From Flavobacteriales bacterium (lineage in GTDB: Bacteria > Bacteroidota > Bacteroidia > Flavobacteriales_G > Salibacteraceae), in assembly GCA_013204105.1 (NCBI GenBank), contig JABMOM010000024.1:1-52196 (forward strand): 52,196 nt of DNA, in the 5' to 3' direction. Position 1 is the first letter of the stretch. Each line of letters starts with the position of its first letter. This document shows positions 1-7,551 of this stretch, in pieces. Under the pieces are notes generated by a model. It saw only the letters and a list, made by a program, of their open reading frames with translations. It was not told the origin of the DNA and made no database searches. The translations under genes were made by a program, and so were the position numbers.

Positions 1-586
1 GCAACAAACTATTGTCTTCTCCTTCCATAAGCGGAGCATCCACAGACACTTGCTTTTGTGCATAAACAAAAAGATCGCTGACGCTGTCTGGATTCGACTC
101 CAAGAGTTCACCGATTTCATCGATAGAAGGGGGTCGTTCAAACTTCTGCTCTAGGGCTGAGAATGCCTGCGCTACTTTTTGGATTGCGCTAACCTTATTG
201 AGTGGTAAGCGCACTACCCGGCCATTTTCCGCTATGGCTTGCATAATGCTCTGACGGATCCACCAAACGGCGTAGGAAATGAATTTGAATCCCTTGGTCT
301 CATCGAACCGTTTTGCTGCGATGATTAATCCAATGTTTCCCTCTGCAATAAGATCTTCAAGGGTCAGGCCATGGCCTTGGTACTGTTTCGCGACTGAAAT
401 CACGAAGCGAAGGTTGGCGCTTACCAATTTATTGAGGGCGGTTTCATCTCCCTGTTTGATGCGAACGGCAAGTCGAACTTCTTCCTCTGCGTTGATCATC
501 TCTTCTTTAGAGACATCACTCAGGTATTTGTCAATGGACTTGCTGTCGCGGTTCGTTAGCTGCTTGGTTATCTTAAGCTGACGCAT
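1..586 (-). CDS. rpoD: RNA polymerase primary-type sigma factor (RpoD/SigA family), 3' part missing
   Basis: Directs core RNA polymerase to housekeeping promoters. The reverse strand reads from an ATG at 586 (MRQLKITKQLTNRDSK...) without a stop to the window edge, giving 195 codons. Region 1.2 comes first (YLSDVSKEE), then region 2 with the core-binding and -10 recognition stretch (LKFISYAVWWIRQ-type segment, read here as KGFKFISYAVWWIRQSI), and the beginning of region 3 (RLPLNKVSAIQK). The N-terminus is short, without the long region 1.1 of proteobacterial RpoD, as is usual for the ~290-residue Bacteroidota primary sigma factor. About one third, including region 4, lies outside the window. 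A good promoter lies 41 bp upstream. Family is certain; that it is the principal sigma is inferred from sequence style. Confidence 0.93.
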   Translation of the reverse strand, partial: MRQLKITKQLTNRDSKSIDKYLSDVSKEEMINAEEEVRLAVRIKQGDETALNKLVSANLRFVISVAKQYQGHGLTLEDLIAEGNIGLIIAAKRFDETKGFKFISYAVWWIRQSIMQAIAENGRVVRLPLNKVSAIQKVAQAFSALEQKFERPPSIDEIGELLESNPDSVSDLFVYAQKQVSVDAPLMEGEDNSLL

Positions 587-626
587 AGGCTATAGGTTAG
601 AGGTTGGTTAGACATCAATAGGTTGC

Positions 627-656
627 TGAATGTAGTAATTATTTACTAATTCACAA
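627..656 (-). promoter_or_regulatory. Promoter of the sigma factor gene
   Basis: On the reverse strand TTG (654-656), a 19-bp spacer and TACATTCA (627-634) fit the Bacteroidota -33/-7 pattern TTG-N17-20-TAnnTTTG with one mismatch. Predicted start of transcription is near 622, giving a leader of roughly 35 nt. Confidence 0.5.
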
Positions 657-671
657 TTTGATCTTGAAAAC

Positions 672-690
672 TTTGACGAGGGTCGTCAAA
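672..690. repeat. Perfect hairpin/dyad TTTGACGA-GGG-TCGTCAAA between marR and the sigma gene
   Basis: Two 8-bp arms with a 3-nt centre. It lies 47 bp downstream of the marR stop and 16 bp upstream of the -33 box of the sigma promoter. On the reverse strand the hairpin is followed by GTTTTC, a poor U-tract, so it could be a weak terminator for marR or a protein-binding dyad for the sigma gene. Confidence 0.45.
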
Positions 691-736
691 ATCTACCTCA
701 TACCAATTGGTCGATAATTATTGTTGGGTGGCCGTT

Positions 737-1189
737 TTAGGAACGCCATTTGTCGAGAAGGGCGTTCGTAGCCGCCGCTTCCTTTACTGAAATAGTGTGC
801 AGATTTTTCTCCCAATCTACCATTTGCTCATCGATCACTTCAAGCAGCATCAGACCCTTGTCAGTAATCTTTATATCGACTTGCCTGCGATCGTGTTTAC
901 ATGGTTTACGGGTAACCAGCTCTTTGGCCTTGAGCTTATCGATGATCCTAGAGACGTTGCTCATCTTGTCGATCATCCTGTCTTTCAATAGATTCACAGA
1001 GGCAGCCTCCGGGTATTGACCCCGCAAGATCCTGAGTGAATTGTATTGTTGAGGCGTAAGCTTGTGCTCCTTGAAAACAGAACTCTGCAAACCATTGAGC
1101 CAGCTCGCGGTGTACAATACGTTGATCAGCAGCTTGCTGTACTCGTTCGCGAATTCCTTTTGCTTGATCTCTTCACCTATGCTACCCAT
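737..1189 (-). CDS. MarR-family transcriptional regulator
   Basis: A 150-residue winged-helix DNA-binding protein of MarR type; such proteins are usually dimeric repressors released by small phenolic or oxidised ligands. The reading shows an N-terminal dimerisation helix, the recognition region LTPQQYNSLRILRG and VNLLKDRMIDKMSNVSRIID, and the typical wing KPCKHDRRQVDIKITDKG (DxR motif: DRRQVD), followed by the C-terminal dimerisation helices. It lies 50 bp downstream of hemJ on the same strand but has its own promoter with a 13-bp palindrome, so negative autoregulation is likely. Two cysteines, few enough that redox sensing is not obvious. Ligand and other targets are not visible. Confidence 0.9.
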   Translation of the reverse strand: MGSIGEEIKQKEFANEYSKLLINVLYTASWLNGLQSSVFKEHKLTPQQYNSLRILRGQYPEAASVNLLKDRMIDKMSNVSRIIDKLKAKELVTRKPCKHDRRQVDIKITDKGLMLLEVIDEQMVDWEKNLHTISVKEAAATNALLDKWRS

Positions 1190-1206
1190 GACTTGGATTT
1201 GATCTA

Positions 1207-1233
1207 CAAATGTATGTTTTTACACTAAGTGTA
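1207..1233 (-). promoter_or_regulatory. marR promoter with 13-bp operator palindrome
   Basis: On the reverse strand TACATTTG (1207-1214) is a perfect Bacteroidota -7 box 17 bp before the marR start codon. Upstream of it is the perfect palindrome TACACT-A-AGTGTA (1221-1233), in the spacer between the -33 and -7 positions, where a bound repressor would exclude polymerase. No TTG is seen at -33. Confidence 0.55.
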
Positions 1234-1239
1234 GGTGTA

Positions 1240-1764
1240 TTATTTGTTCATCCTCCGATACAAACGTATTCCTAGCATCAACAACATTCCCACGGCAAAG
1301 AATCCTATGGTGCCGTAAATCCAATCCATGGTTCCTTTCAAAACGACTACGAAGACAATCGAAACAAGCCAGAGGGTGGCTACTTCGTTCCACATCCTTA
1401 GTTTTCGTGACGTCCAATTTACTCTATTCTGACGGTAGTCCAAGAAAATTCGATGCGTAATCAGATGATAGATCCACAAAAGTGTGGTCAATCCCATCTT
1501 CACCATCATCCACGGTTGAGTCCACAGATTCATCTCATAAACCAGCCAATAGCCAAATACCGTAGCCAGAATTGCCGCCGGCCATGTGATGATGTACCAC
1601 AGCCGATACTCCATTACTTTAAACTGGGCTTGCAGAATGCTTTTTTCCTGTTCTACTTTTGCCTCCGCTTCGGTGTGATAGATGAACAGTCGGACCATAT
1701 AAAACAGTCCGGCGAACCAGCTCACTACGAAAATGATGTGCAGTGCTTTTAGGTAGAAATACAT
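1240..1764 (-). CDS. hemJ: Protoporphyrinogen IX oxidase, HemJ type
   Basis: A 174-residue integral membrane protein of the HemJ (UPF0093) family, which oxidises protoporphyrinogen IX to protoporphyrin IX in haem synthesis. It has four hydrophobic segments. The family's essential histidine (H9 in YLKALHIIFVVSWFAG) and lysine (K89 in WMMVKMGLTTLLWIYH) are both present. Length is normal for the short bacterial HemJ. The ATG at 1764 starts directly at the conserved MYFYLKALH. A haem enzyme fits an organism with a cbb3 oxidase and hemN in the same window. Its promoter is not obvious; the 63 bp upstream are shared with the divergent thioesterase gene. Confidence 0.88.
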   Translation of the reverse strand: MYFYLKALHIIFVVSWFAGLFYMVRLFIYHTEAEAKVEQEKSILQAQFKVMEYRLWYIITWPAAILATVFGYWLVYEMNLWTQPWMMVKMGLTTLLWIYHLITHRIFLDYRQNRVNWTSRKLRMWNEVATLWLVSIVFVVVLKGTMDWIYGTIGFFAVGMLLMLGIRLYRRMNK

Positions 1765-1798
1765 GGGTGCCGAAGGTAAGTCACCCCGTTGTAGATTC

Positions 1799-1822
1799 TA
1801 CCTTTGCGTCAAACATTTTGAC
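1799..1822 (+). promoter_or_regulatory. Likely -7 box and dyad before the thioesterase gene
   Basis: TACCTTTG (1799-1806) matches the Bacteroidota -7 box. It is followed by the dyad GTCAAA-CAT-TTTGAC (1808-1822), which would cover the transcription start and ends 5 bp before the ATG. No TTG at -33. The dyad could be an operator or a leader hairpin masking the ribosome-binding region. Confidence 0.4.
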
Positions 1823-1827
1823 AAGAG

Positions 1828-2349
1828 ATGAAAGCTAAAACTCCTTCAGAATCACGTGCTACGTCCACGCACATTGTTCTGCCTGACGACACCAATACAC
1901 TGGGCAACCTCATGGGGGGCAGACTGATGTATTGGATGGATGTTATCTCTGCGGTTGCCGCGCATCGCCATTGCGGAAGGGTGGTCGTAACCGCATCTGT
2001 CAATAACATCTCTTTTAATCAACCCGTTGGACTTGGCGACTTCGTAACGGTTGAAGCCAAAGTGTCTAGAGCTTTTGGCTCAAGCATGGAAGTGTTTATA
2101 GAGGTTTGGGCCGAGGATCATAAAACTATTTCGAAAAGCAAGTGCAACGAGGCGATTTTCACGTTCGTTGCCGTGGATCAGGTAGGCAACCCCATTGATG
2201 TTCCTGAGCTAACACCTCAATCAGACATTGAGAAACAGCGTTTCGATGGAGCCCTGCGGCGAAGACAACTCAGCCTGATCTTAGCTGGCCGCATGAAGCC
2301 AAAGGATGCAACTGAACTCAAAGCAATTTTTGAAGACCTATCAGAATAA
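1828..2349 (+). CDS. Acyl-CoA thioesterase, hotdog fold (YciA/BACH-like)
   Basis: Hydrolyses acyl-CoA to free fatty acid and CoA. The 173-residue protein shows one hotdog domain with the family signature DTNTLGNLMGGRLMYWMD (Asn-containing loop and catalytic Asp) near residues 21-38, followed by ASVNNISFNQPVGLGDFV and a long helix-forming C-terminal extension (residues 130-173). Such ~170-residue hexameric enzymes usually prefer medium or long acyl chains, but specificity cannot be read from the sequence. It lies 6 bp upstream of mrp, so the two may be co-transcribed. Start ATG at 1828 is preceded by AAGAG. Confidence 0.88.
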   Translation: MKAKTPSESRATSTHIVLPDDTNTLGNLMGGRLMYWMDVISAVAAHRHCGRVVVTASVNNISFNQPVGLGDFVTVEAKVSRAFGSSMEVFIEVWAEDHKTISKSKCNEAIFTFVAVDQVGNPIDVPELTPQSDIEKQRFDGALRRRQLSLILAGRMKPKDATELKAIFEDLSE

Positions 2350-2355
2350 GAAACC

Positions 2356-3420
2356 ATGGCAGCAAGTCAAGAACAAGTATTGGAAGCGCTCTCACATGTT
2401 TTAGAGCCAGAATTGAAAAAAGACATCGTAAGCCTTGGGTTGGTGTCTGATATAAAAATCGAAGGGAATACCATTTCCTTCAGAGTTAAATCGAGCAGCC
2501 CAGCCATGCATTCCCGCAAGCGCTTGGAAGAGGCATGCATCCATCAGGTGCGTCGCTTTCTGGGTGATGATGTCGGTGTATTGGTAGAGGTAGAGGCCCT
2601 GCCCAAAAGCGCAGATCGACCACAAGAGCAACGCCGATTTATGCCCTCCGTGAAGAAATTCATTGCCGTTGCTTCCGGAAAAGGTGGAGTTGGGAAGAGC
2701 ACGGTTTGTGCAAATATCGCTGCTGGCCTGGCCAAACGTGGATTCAAGGTTGCCCTCGTGGATGCTGACATTTATGGCCCCTCCATGCCCCTCATGTTTG
2801 ACGTCCTGAATGAGAAGCCTTCTCTAATGGGAACCGAGACAGACAATAAAATGCTGCCCGTTGAGAGTTACGGCGTGAAAATCCTATCGATCGGTTTCTT
2901 TGCCGAGACCAATCAAGCCATCGTTTGGCGTGGACCCATGGCAAGCAAGGCCTTAAAGCAAATGTTCTCCGATGTAGAATGGGGCGATATCGACTATATG
3001 TTGATCGACCTACCTCCTGGTACGGGCGACGTGCACCTTTCCTTGGTGCAAGACATTCCACTCGACGGCGTAGTGATTGTGAGCACTCCCCAAGATGTGG
3101 CTTTGGCCGATGCTAGAAAAGGCGTCGGGATGTTCAAGCTACCAGAGATCAATGTTCCCGTACTTGGAATCGTGGAGAACATGAGCTGGTTTACACCCGA
3201 AGAATTACCCGACAACAAATACTACATCTTCGGAAAAGACGGAGCAAAGAGACTAGCTGAAGAGTTGAATGTTACCCTGTTGGGTCAAATCCCCTTGGTG
3301 CAGAGCATTCGGGAATCTGGAGACGTTGGAAGACCGGCTGTTTTGCAAGAAAACACGCCACAAGCAGATGCTTTCAATGCCCTCATCGACAACTTATTGA
3401 AAGCCCCGGAGGTTGCATAG
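2356..3420 (+). CDS. mrp: Mrp/ApbC-type P-loop ATPase, iron-sulfur carrier
   Basis: Cytosolic Fe-S cluster carrier that loads apoproteins. The 354 residues start with a MIP18/DUF59 domain (about 1-85), then a ParA/MinD-like P-loop domain with the deviant Walker A SGKGGVGKS at residues 107-115, VDADIYGPS (Walker A') at 135-143 and DLPPGTGD. The CxxC pair that bridges the cluster in many Mrp proteins is absent: the stretch after ENMSW reads FTPEELPDNKYYIFG. From memory this variant is common in Bacteroidota. The gene sits directly before nfu, another Fe-S scaffold/carrier, which supports the role. Start ATG 6 bp after the thioesterase stop. Confidence 0.93.
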   Translation: MAASQEQVLEALSHVLEPELKKDIVSLGLVSDIKIEGNTISFRVKSSSPAMHSRKRLEEACIHQVRRFLGDDVGVLVEVEALPKSADRPQEQRRFMPSVKKFIAVASGKGGVGKSTVCANIAAGLAKRGFKVALVDADIYGPSMPLMFDVLNEKPSLMGTETDNKMLPVESYGVKILSIGFFAETNQAIVWRGPMASKALKQMFSDVEWGDIDYMLIDLPPGTGDVHLSLVQDIPLDGVVIVSTPQDVALADARKGVGMFKLPEINVPVLGIVENMSWFTPEELPDNKYYIFGKDGAKRLAEELNVTLLGQIPLVQSIRESGDVGRPAVLQENTPQADAFNALIDNLLKAPEVA

Positions 3421-3444
3421 CAGTTATTACCTTTGACAGGAGTT

Positions 3445-3696
3445 ATGGAAAAAGACCTGATGGAGAAAGTGGTAGCGGCCTTGGACGAGATTCGTCCATT
3501 CCTCAATGCAGATGGAGGCGACTTGAGTGTTGTAGAAATTACCGATGAGAACATCTTGCACATTGAATTCACCGGCGCATGCAGCTCTTGCTCGATGAAT
3601 AACATGACCTTCAAGAATGGAGTGGAAGACGCCATCATGCGTCTTGTTCCAGAGATCCGTAGCGTAGAGCCGGTCAATTTTTCCTTGACGTTCTAA
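3445..3696 (+). CDS. NifU-like C-terminal domain protein (Nfu), Fe-S scaffold/carrier
   Basis: An 83-residue protein that is a single Nfu domain. The cluster-binding pair is C46-x-x-C49 in TGACSSCSMN, and the N-terminal motif IRPFLNADGGDLSVV is typical. Nfu dimers bind a [4Fe-4S] cluster through the two CxxC motifs and hand it to target enzymes. A TTG at 3433 would extend the reading frame by four codons; the ATG at 3445 is preferred because the family start is MEKDLMEKV-like. A TACCTTTG box overlaps the preceding sequence at 3428-3435, so a separate short-leader transcript is possible in addition to read-through from mrp. Confidence 0.9.
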   Translation: MEKDLMEKVVAALDEIRPFLNADGGDLSVVEITDENILHIEFTGACSSCSMNNMTFKNGVEDAIMRLVPEIRSVEPVNFSLTF

Positions 3697-3729
3697 TTTT
3701 TTTCTTCGCCTACCCAACCCTCTCCTTTT

Positions 3730-3798
3730 AACCTACGTGTACCCCGTCGAACGAGCGCTTTTTCGGTGCTTTCGATAGGTAAATGATGAACGTAGGTT
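3730..3798. repeat. Wide 9-bp inverted repeat upstream of the ECF sigma gene
   Basis: AACCTACGT (3730-3738) and ACGTAGGTT (3790-3798) are exact inverse complements separated by 51 bp. They lie in the 157-bp gap before the ECF sigma gene, the nearer arm 55 bp upstream of its ATG. No -33/-7 promoter of housekeeping type is evident here. The rest of the gap holds nothing I recognise. Confidence 0.4.
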
Positions 3799-3853
3799 CC
3801 AATAAAACGACTGAAATTGCAACGCAGACACCAAAAGGTGCGTATTTAGCAGC

Positions 3854-4420
3854 ATGCAAGTCCACCCCGAAATCTTGGCGCGGTGTCGTAAGAACGACCG
3901 CAAAGCTCACAATGAGCTGTATCGCCTTTGTTTTGGGTACCTCATGTCTATATGCTTGAGGTATTGCAACAACCGGGAGGATGCCGAGGGTTACTTGAAC
4001 CAGGGCTTTCTGAAGATCATCACCAACCTCGATAAGTACAAGGAAGAGATCCCGTTTGGATCCTGGATAGCCAGGGTCATGGTAAATACGATCATAGACG
4101 ATTTTAGAAGGGATAAGAAGCGAAGGGAGCACATGACCGGCGCAGACATCGATGAAGTTCCCTTCACAGGGGCAGTCGATTTCAACGACGCCGCTCAGGA
4201 ACTAGAAGCAGAGGAATTGAGGGGAATGATCCAGCGATTGCCCGCGATGAGTCAAAAGGTATTCAACCTTTACGCCATCGATGGATACTCGCACAAAGAG
4301 ATCGGAGCGATGCTGGAAATCAGCGATGGAACGAGTAAATGGCACGTTTCATTCGCACGGAAATCGCTGCAGGAGATGATCAAAAAGGCCATGAAACGAA
4401 TGATGACTTTGACGTTATAG
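3854..4420 (+). CDS. ECF-type RNA polymerase sigma factor
   Basis: A 188-residue extracytoplasmic-function sigma factor. Region 2 occupies about residues 20-90 (NNREDAEGYLNQGFLKIITNL, then GSWIARVMVNTIIDDFRRDK), region 4 residues 118-180 (LPAMSQKVFNLYAIDGYSHKEIGAML followed by a helix that binds the -35 element). This resembles the Bacteroidota ECFs that control envelope and surface functions. The stop lies 4 bp before the next gene, a protein with an N-terminal cytoplasmic stretch and one membrane helix that could serve as its anti-sigma partner. Regulated promoters are unknown. Confidence 0.92.
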   Translation: MQVHPEILARCRKNDRKAHNELYRLCFGYLMSICLRYCNNREDAEGYLNQGFLKIITNLDKYKEEIPFGSWIARVMVNTIIDDFRRDKKRREHMTGADIDEVPFTGAVDFNDAAQELEAEELRGMIQRLPAMSQKVFNLYAIDGYSHKEIGAMLEISDGTSKWHVSFARKSLQEMIKKAMKRMMTLTL

Positions 4421-4424
4421 ACAC

Positions 4425-5741
4425 ATGAGTGAGCACGAACACATAGACGCACTGTTTAATCAGAAACTCAGCGGAGCTGAAGCTGGAGGGTATTCGGACG
4501 CCGCATGGAGCGGCGCAAGTGGCCTTCTCGACCATCACTTCCGCATGCTGTTCTTGAAGAAAGCTTTGTTCATCGCTGTGCCTGTGATTGCCTTGCTCGG
4601 CATCACTTGGTTTGCGCTGCCAGATGCGTCGACCGATGTAGTGGTCCCTTCGGTCAACAAGGTGGTCAACACAGAAACAACAACATCTTCACCCTCCGAC
4701 ATTACTCCTTCCGTTGATCGAGCATCTCAACCTGCTGTAGCAAAAGTTTCAACTTCTGCATCGCTGGAAACGGCCCAAAGCACAGTTATAGAGGCGGACG
4801 TACCAGCATCTACGGCACGTGACATGATTGTAAGCTCACCATCCAAGGTCAGCGTCAACGAACGAGCACTTCAACCTGACGTCGTCAACAATGATGCGAA
4901 AGAGGAGCTTCAGCAGCTGCTTAAAGACCCGATTGCCTTCGATGACCTTGAAACAGGTGAACGGGCTTCCGATATGGAAATGAACGCCTATCGCGCACCT
5001 AAAGCATCTACAAGTGCATTCCATCCGGCCCAATCCGAATTGAATGCCGCCCTTGGTGAAATGCCAACCTTCGAAGTCGGACGACTCGGTGCAGGAGACG
5101 CATCGAGCATTGTATCCCGCGAAAAGTTGAAGAAGGACATGCTTGAACGCTCGAGTCCTGTTTTCGAAATTACCGTAGGTTTTGGCTTGCTGGGAGCTCC
5201 TGTTCTTTACACTCCTTCTTCCCAACCTTTGGGCATCGGAAGCTACGCTTCCTTAGAGGCACGCTACAATTTCAACGATCGCTTATTCGCGTCCACTGGC
5301 GTCATTTATAATCAGCGCGAAGCGGTCATTCAACAGTTCAGCGTCATCACCCCTAATCAAAAGCTGCAATCTCGCGCCGTTGGATACCTCGACATTCCCA
5401 TCCTTTTTGGATATCGATTTGGAGCCCGTCATAGTGTGTCATTTGGTATGGCCTTCAGTCCATTGGTGCGCATGAAAAATGAGGATGTAGGCTTCGGAAT
5501 TCCATGGAACATCGAAACAGTCGTTGTCAATGACAATGGCCCTCGCGCTGGATTTGCCAATTTCGACGTAGCAGGTCTGATAGGATATCGCTTGCAGTTG
5601 ACACAACGATGGTTTGCGAACGCACAATTGCGCTATGGACTCTTCGACATTACGGATGACTCCTTCTTCGCTAGCGGTGATGTAAACCACCATAACCATC
5701 AATTCCGCGTCGGATTGAGCTATCGGTTCCTCAATCGATAA
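4425..5741 (+). CDS. Membrane-anchored protein with C-terminal beta-barrel-like domain, possible ECF partner
   Basis: 438 residues in three parts. Residues 1-45 are hydrophilic and cytoplasmic; 47-66 form one membrane helix (ALFIAVPVIALLGITWFALP); about 70-230 are a low-complexity Ser/Thr/Ala/Asp-rich linker; about 245-438 read as an outer-membrane beta-barrel of the PorT/OmpW-like kind, with alternating strands and a terminal aromatic (VGLSYRFLNR). There is no cleavable signal peptide, so the helix should stay in the inner membrane. The gene follows the ECF sigma by 4 bp. By position it could be the anti-sigma or a sensor, but no known anti-sigma domain is recognisable. It overlaps recJ tail-to-tail by 11 bp. 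Confidence 0.72.
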   Translation: MSEHEHIDALFNQKLSGAEAGGYSDAAWSGASGLLDHHFRMLFLKKALFIAVPVIALLGITWFALPDASTDVVVPSVNKVVNTETTTSSPSDITPSVDRASQPAVAKVSTSASLETAQSTVIEADVPASTARDMIVSSPSKVSVNERALQPDVVNNDAKEELQQLLKDPIAFDDLETGERASDMEMNAYRAPKASTSAFHPAQSELNAALGEMPTFEVGRLGAGDASSIVSREKLKKDMLERSSPVFEITVGFGLLGAPVLYTPSSQPLGIGSYASLEARYNFNDRLFASTGVIYNQREAVIQQFSVITPNQKLQSRAVGYLDIPILFGYRFGARHSVSFGMAFSPLVRMKNEDVGFGIPWNIETVVVNDNGPRAGFANFDVAGLIGYRLQLTQRWFANAQLRYGLFDITDDSFFASGDVNHHNHQFRVGLSYRFLNR

Positions 5742-7467
5742 AGTGAATATCCCGCACCAAGAGTTGTAGGCTAGAGACCCCTTTGTATACATTCTCTTCC
5801 AAGGTATAAGCTACGCTGAATCCCTTTCCCGTCTCGATTTCAGTGATCAGATCTCCCATGCCAAAAGCAATACCGCTGAATTTAATGCTGCGATTTCCGT
5901 CTTGGAACACTTCCAGTTTTAAATGCGAACCATCTCCAACCCGCTTGCTCTTACCGGTATCGAACACATGATGCGTAACGAATACAGGCGCCATGTTTCC
6001 AGGACCAAAGGGTGCCATGCGATCAACTGTCTTCTGTAGGTTCTTGGTCAAGTCGAGGAAGTCCACCTCCAGGTCTATCTGGATGGAGGGAATCAGCTGG
6101 TCCGGCTCGATCGTCGTCGCCACCACTTCCTCAAAGCGCTGCTGGAACGTCTTGATGTTCTTCAAGGCCAAGGTCATTCCAGCGGCTGCTGGGTGCCCAC
6201 CAAAGTTCTCCAAGAGGTCTGCACACTGCTCGATAGCCGCGTGCACATCGTATCCGTTTACGGATCTAGCGGAACCTGAGGCTTTACCATTGGACTCGGT
6301 CAAAATGATGGTAGGCCGGTAAAAATGATCTTGCACCCGAGAGGCTGCTATTCCTACTACTCCTTTGTGCCAATGTTTGGCAAATAAAACGGTGGACTTT
6401 GCCTTGGACAAGGCTTCGTCGGAGTAGATCATCTCTAATGCCTCGTCCATTGTTTGCTTATCTACCTCTCGCCTGTCTAAGTTGTTTTGATTGACCTCCT
6501 CAGCGGGCAATTCCGCTTTTTTTTGGGTAGTTGCCGTCAGCAGCTCTACCGCCAGGCTTCCGTGCTTCATCCTTCCGGCGGCATTGATGCGCGGTCCGAT
6601 CTTAAAGACCAAATCGCTGACCGTAACCACAGGCTTACTCAATTTCCCATTCTCCGCCAAGCCAGCTCCTTCCAGCATTTGGGCAATCCCAGGCCGAAGC
6701 ACACGCTCCATCTGCTTGATGCCCCAATACGTGAGAATTCGGTTCTCCTCGACCATCGGAACGATGTCCGCCGCGGTTGCAATCGCAACCAAGTCCATGT
6801 ATTTAAAAGGGGCTTCTTTTTCCATGTCCCAAGCATGGGCCAAGGCTTGAACGAGTTTGAATCCTATTGCGCAACCGCAAAGCGCCTTGAAGGGATAATC
6901 ACACCCCTCCTGAAGCGGATTGAGAAGAGCTACCGTCGCTGGCAACTTGCTGCCAGGTAGGTGGTGGTCACAAACAATGAAATCAATCCCCTTCTCCGCT
7001 GCGTATGCCACTTGGTCAATGGCCTTCACTCCACAGTCCAATGCGATGACCAAGGTCACCCCATTGTCCTCGGCAAAATCGATGCCTTGAAAACTGATGC
7101 CATATCCCTCCCCATATCGGTCGGGAATGTAGTAGCTGACATTCTCATACTCGTGCATTAGGAAATCGTACACCAAGGATACCGCGGTGGTACCGTCGAC
7201 ATCATAATCTCCGTAGACCAATATATTCTCGCCGGACTCGATGGCTCGCGTCACTCTGTCAACGGCCACCTGCATGTCTTTTAAGCGAAAGGGATCGTGA
7301 AGCTGCTTTAAGGAAGGATTGAAGAATCGGCGGGCGACTTCGAAATCGGTGATGTTGCGTTGGATGAGCAGTGCCGCCAGTGTATCGCTGGCATTGATGG
7401 CCCTTTTCAGGTCTTCGATCTCCTCCTTTTCAGGACGGGGAAGGATGTTCCAACGTTTCTGCAGCAT
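5731..7467 (-). CDS. recJ: Single-stranded-DNA-specific exonuclease RecJ
   Basis: A 5'-3' exonuclease acting on single-stranded DNA in recombination and mismatch or base-excision repair. The 578 residues carry the DHH phosphoesterase motifs in order: YGDYDVDGT at 85-93, ALDCGV, the DHH triad in VCDHHLPGSKLP, then the DHHA1 domain with GVVGIAASR and GGHPAAAGMTL, and the C-terminal OB domain. Length is usual for RecJ. The 3' end overlaps the convergent gene by 11 bp, so the two transcripts are antisense at their ends. A promoter-like TTG-N18-TATCTTTC ends only 4 nt before the ATG. Confidence 0.95.
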   Translation of the reverse strand: MLQKRWNILPRPEKEEIEDLKRAINASDTLAALLIQRNITDFEVARRFFNPSLKQLHDPFRLKDMQVAVDRVTRAIESGENILVYGDYDVDGTTAVSLVYDFLMHEYENVSYYIPDRYGEGYGISFQGIDFAEDNGVTLVIALDCGVKAIDQVAYAAEKGIDFIVCDHHLPGSKLPATVALLNPLQEGCDYPFKALCGCAIGFKLVQALAHAWDMEKEAPFKYMDLVAIATAADIVPMVEENRILTYWGIKQMERVLRPGIAQMLEGAGLAENGKLSKPVVTVSDLVFKIGPRINAAGRMKHGSLAVELLTATTQKKAELPAEEVNQNNLDRREVDKQTMDEALEMIYSDEALSKAKSTVLFAKHWHKGVVGIAASRVQDHFYRPTIILTESNGKASGSARSVNGYDVHAAIEQCADLLENFGGHPAAAGMTLALKNIKTFQQRFEEVVATTIEPDQLIPSIQIDLEVDFLDLTKNLQKTVDRMAPFGPGNMAPVFVTHHVFDTGKSKRVGDGSHLKLEVFQDGNRSIKFSGIAFGMGDLITEIETGKGFSVAYTLEENVYKGVSSLQLLVRDIHFID

Positions 7468-7471
7468 GGGC

Positions 7472-7500
7472 GAAAGATACTACTCTGCTTTGCCTTTCAA
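7472..7500 (-). promoter_or_regulatory. recJ promoter, probably giving a leaderless mRNA
   Basis: Reverse strand: TTG (7498-7500), 18-bp spacer, TATCTTTC (7472-7479), then four bases and the ATG at 7467. With the usual distance from the -7 box, transcription would begin at or within a base or two of the start codon. Confidence 0.5.
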
Positions 7501-7551
7501 TTTCGATTCATCGAGGCAAATTTCAGGGTCTTGTGGAAAAGTGCAAACCTT

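Noticed and set aside
3728-4132. Open reading frame of 134 codons opposite the ECF sigma factor
   Set aside because: Overlaps a certain gene and its upstream gap; no domain and no initiation signals.
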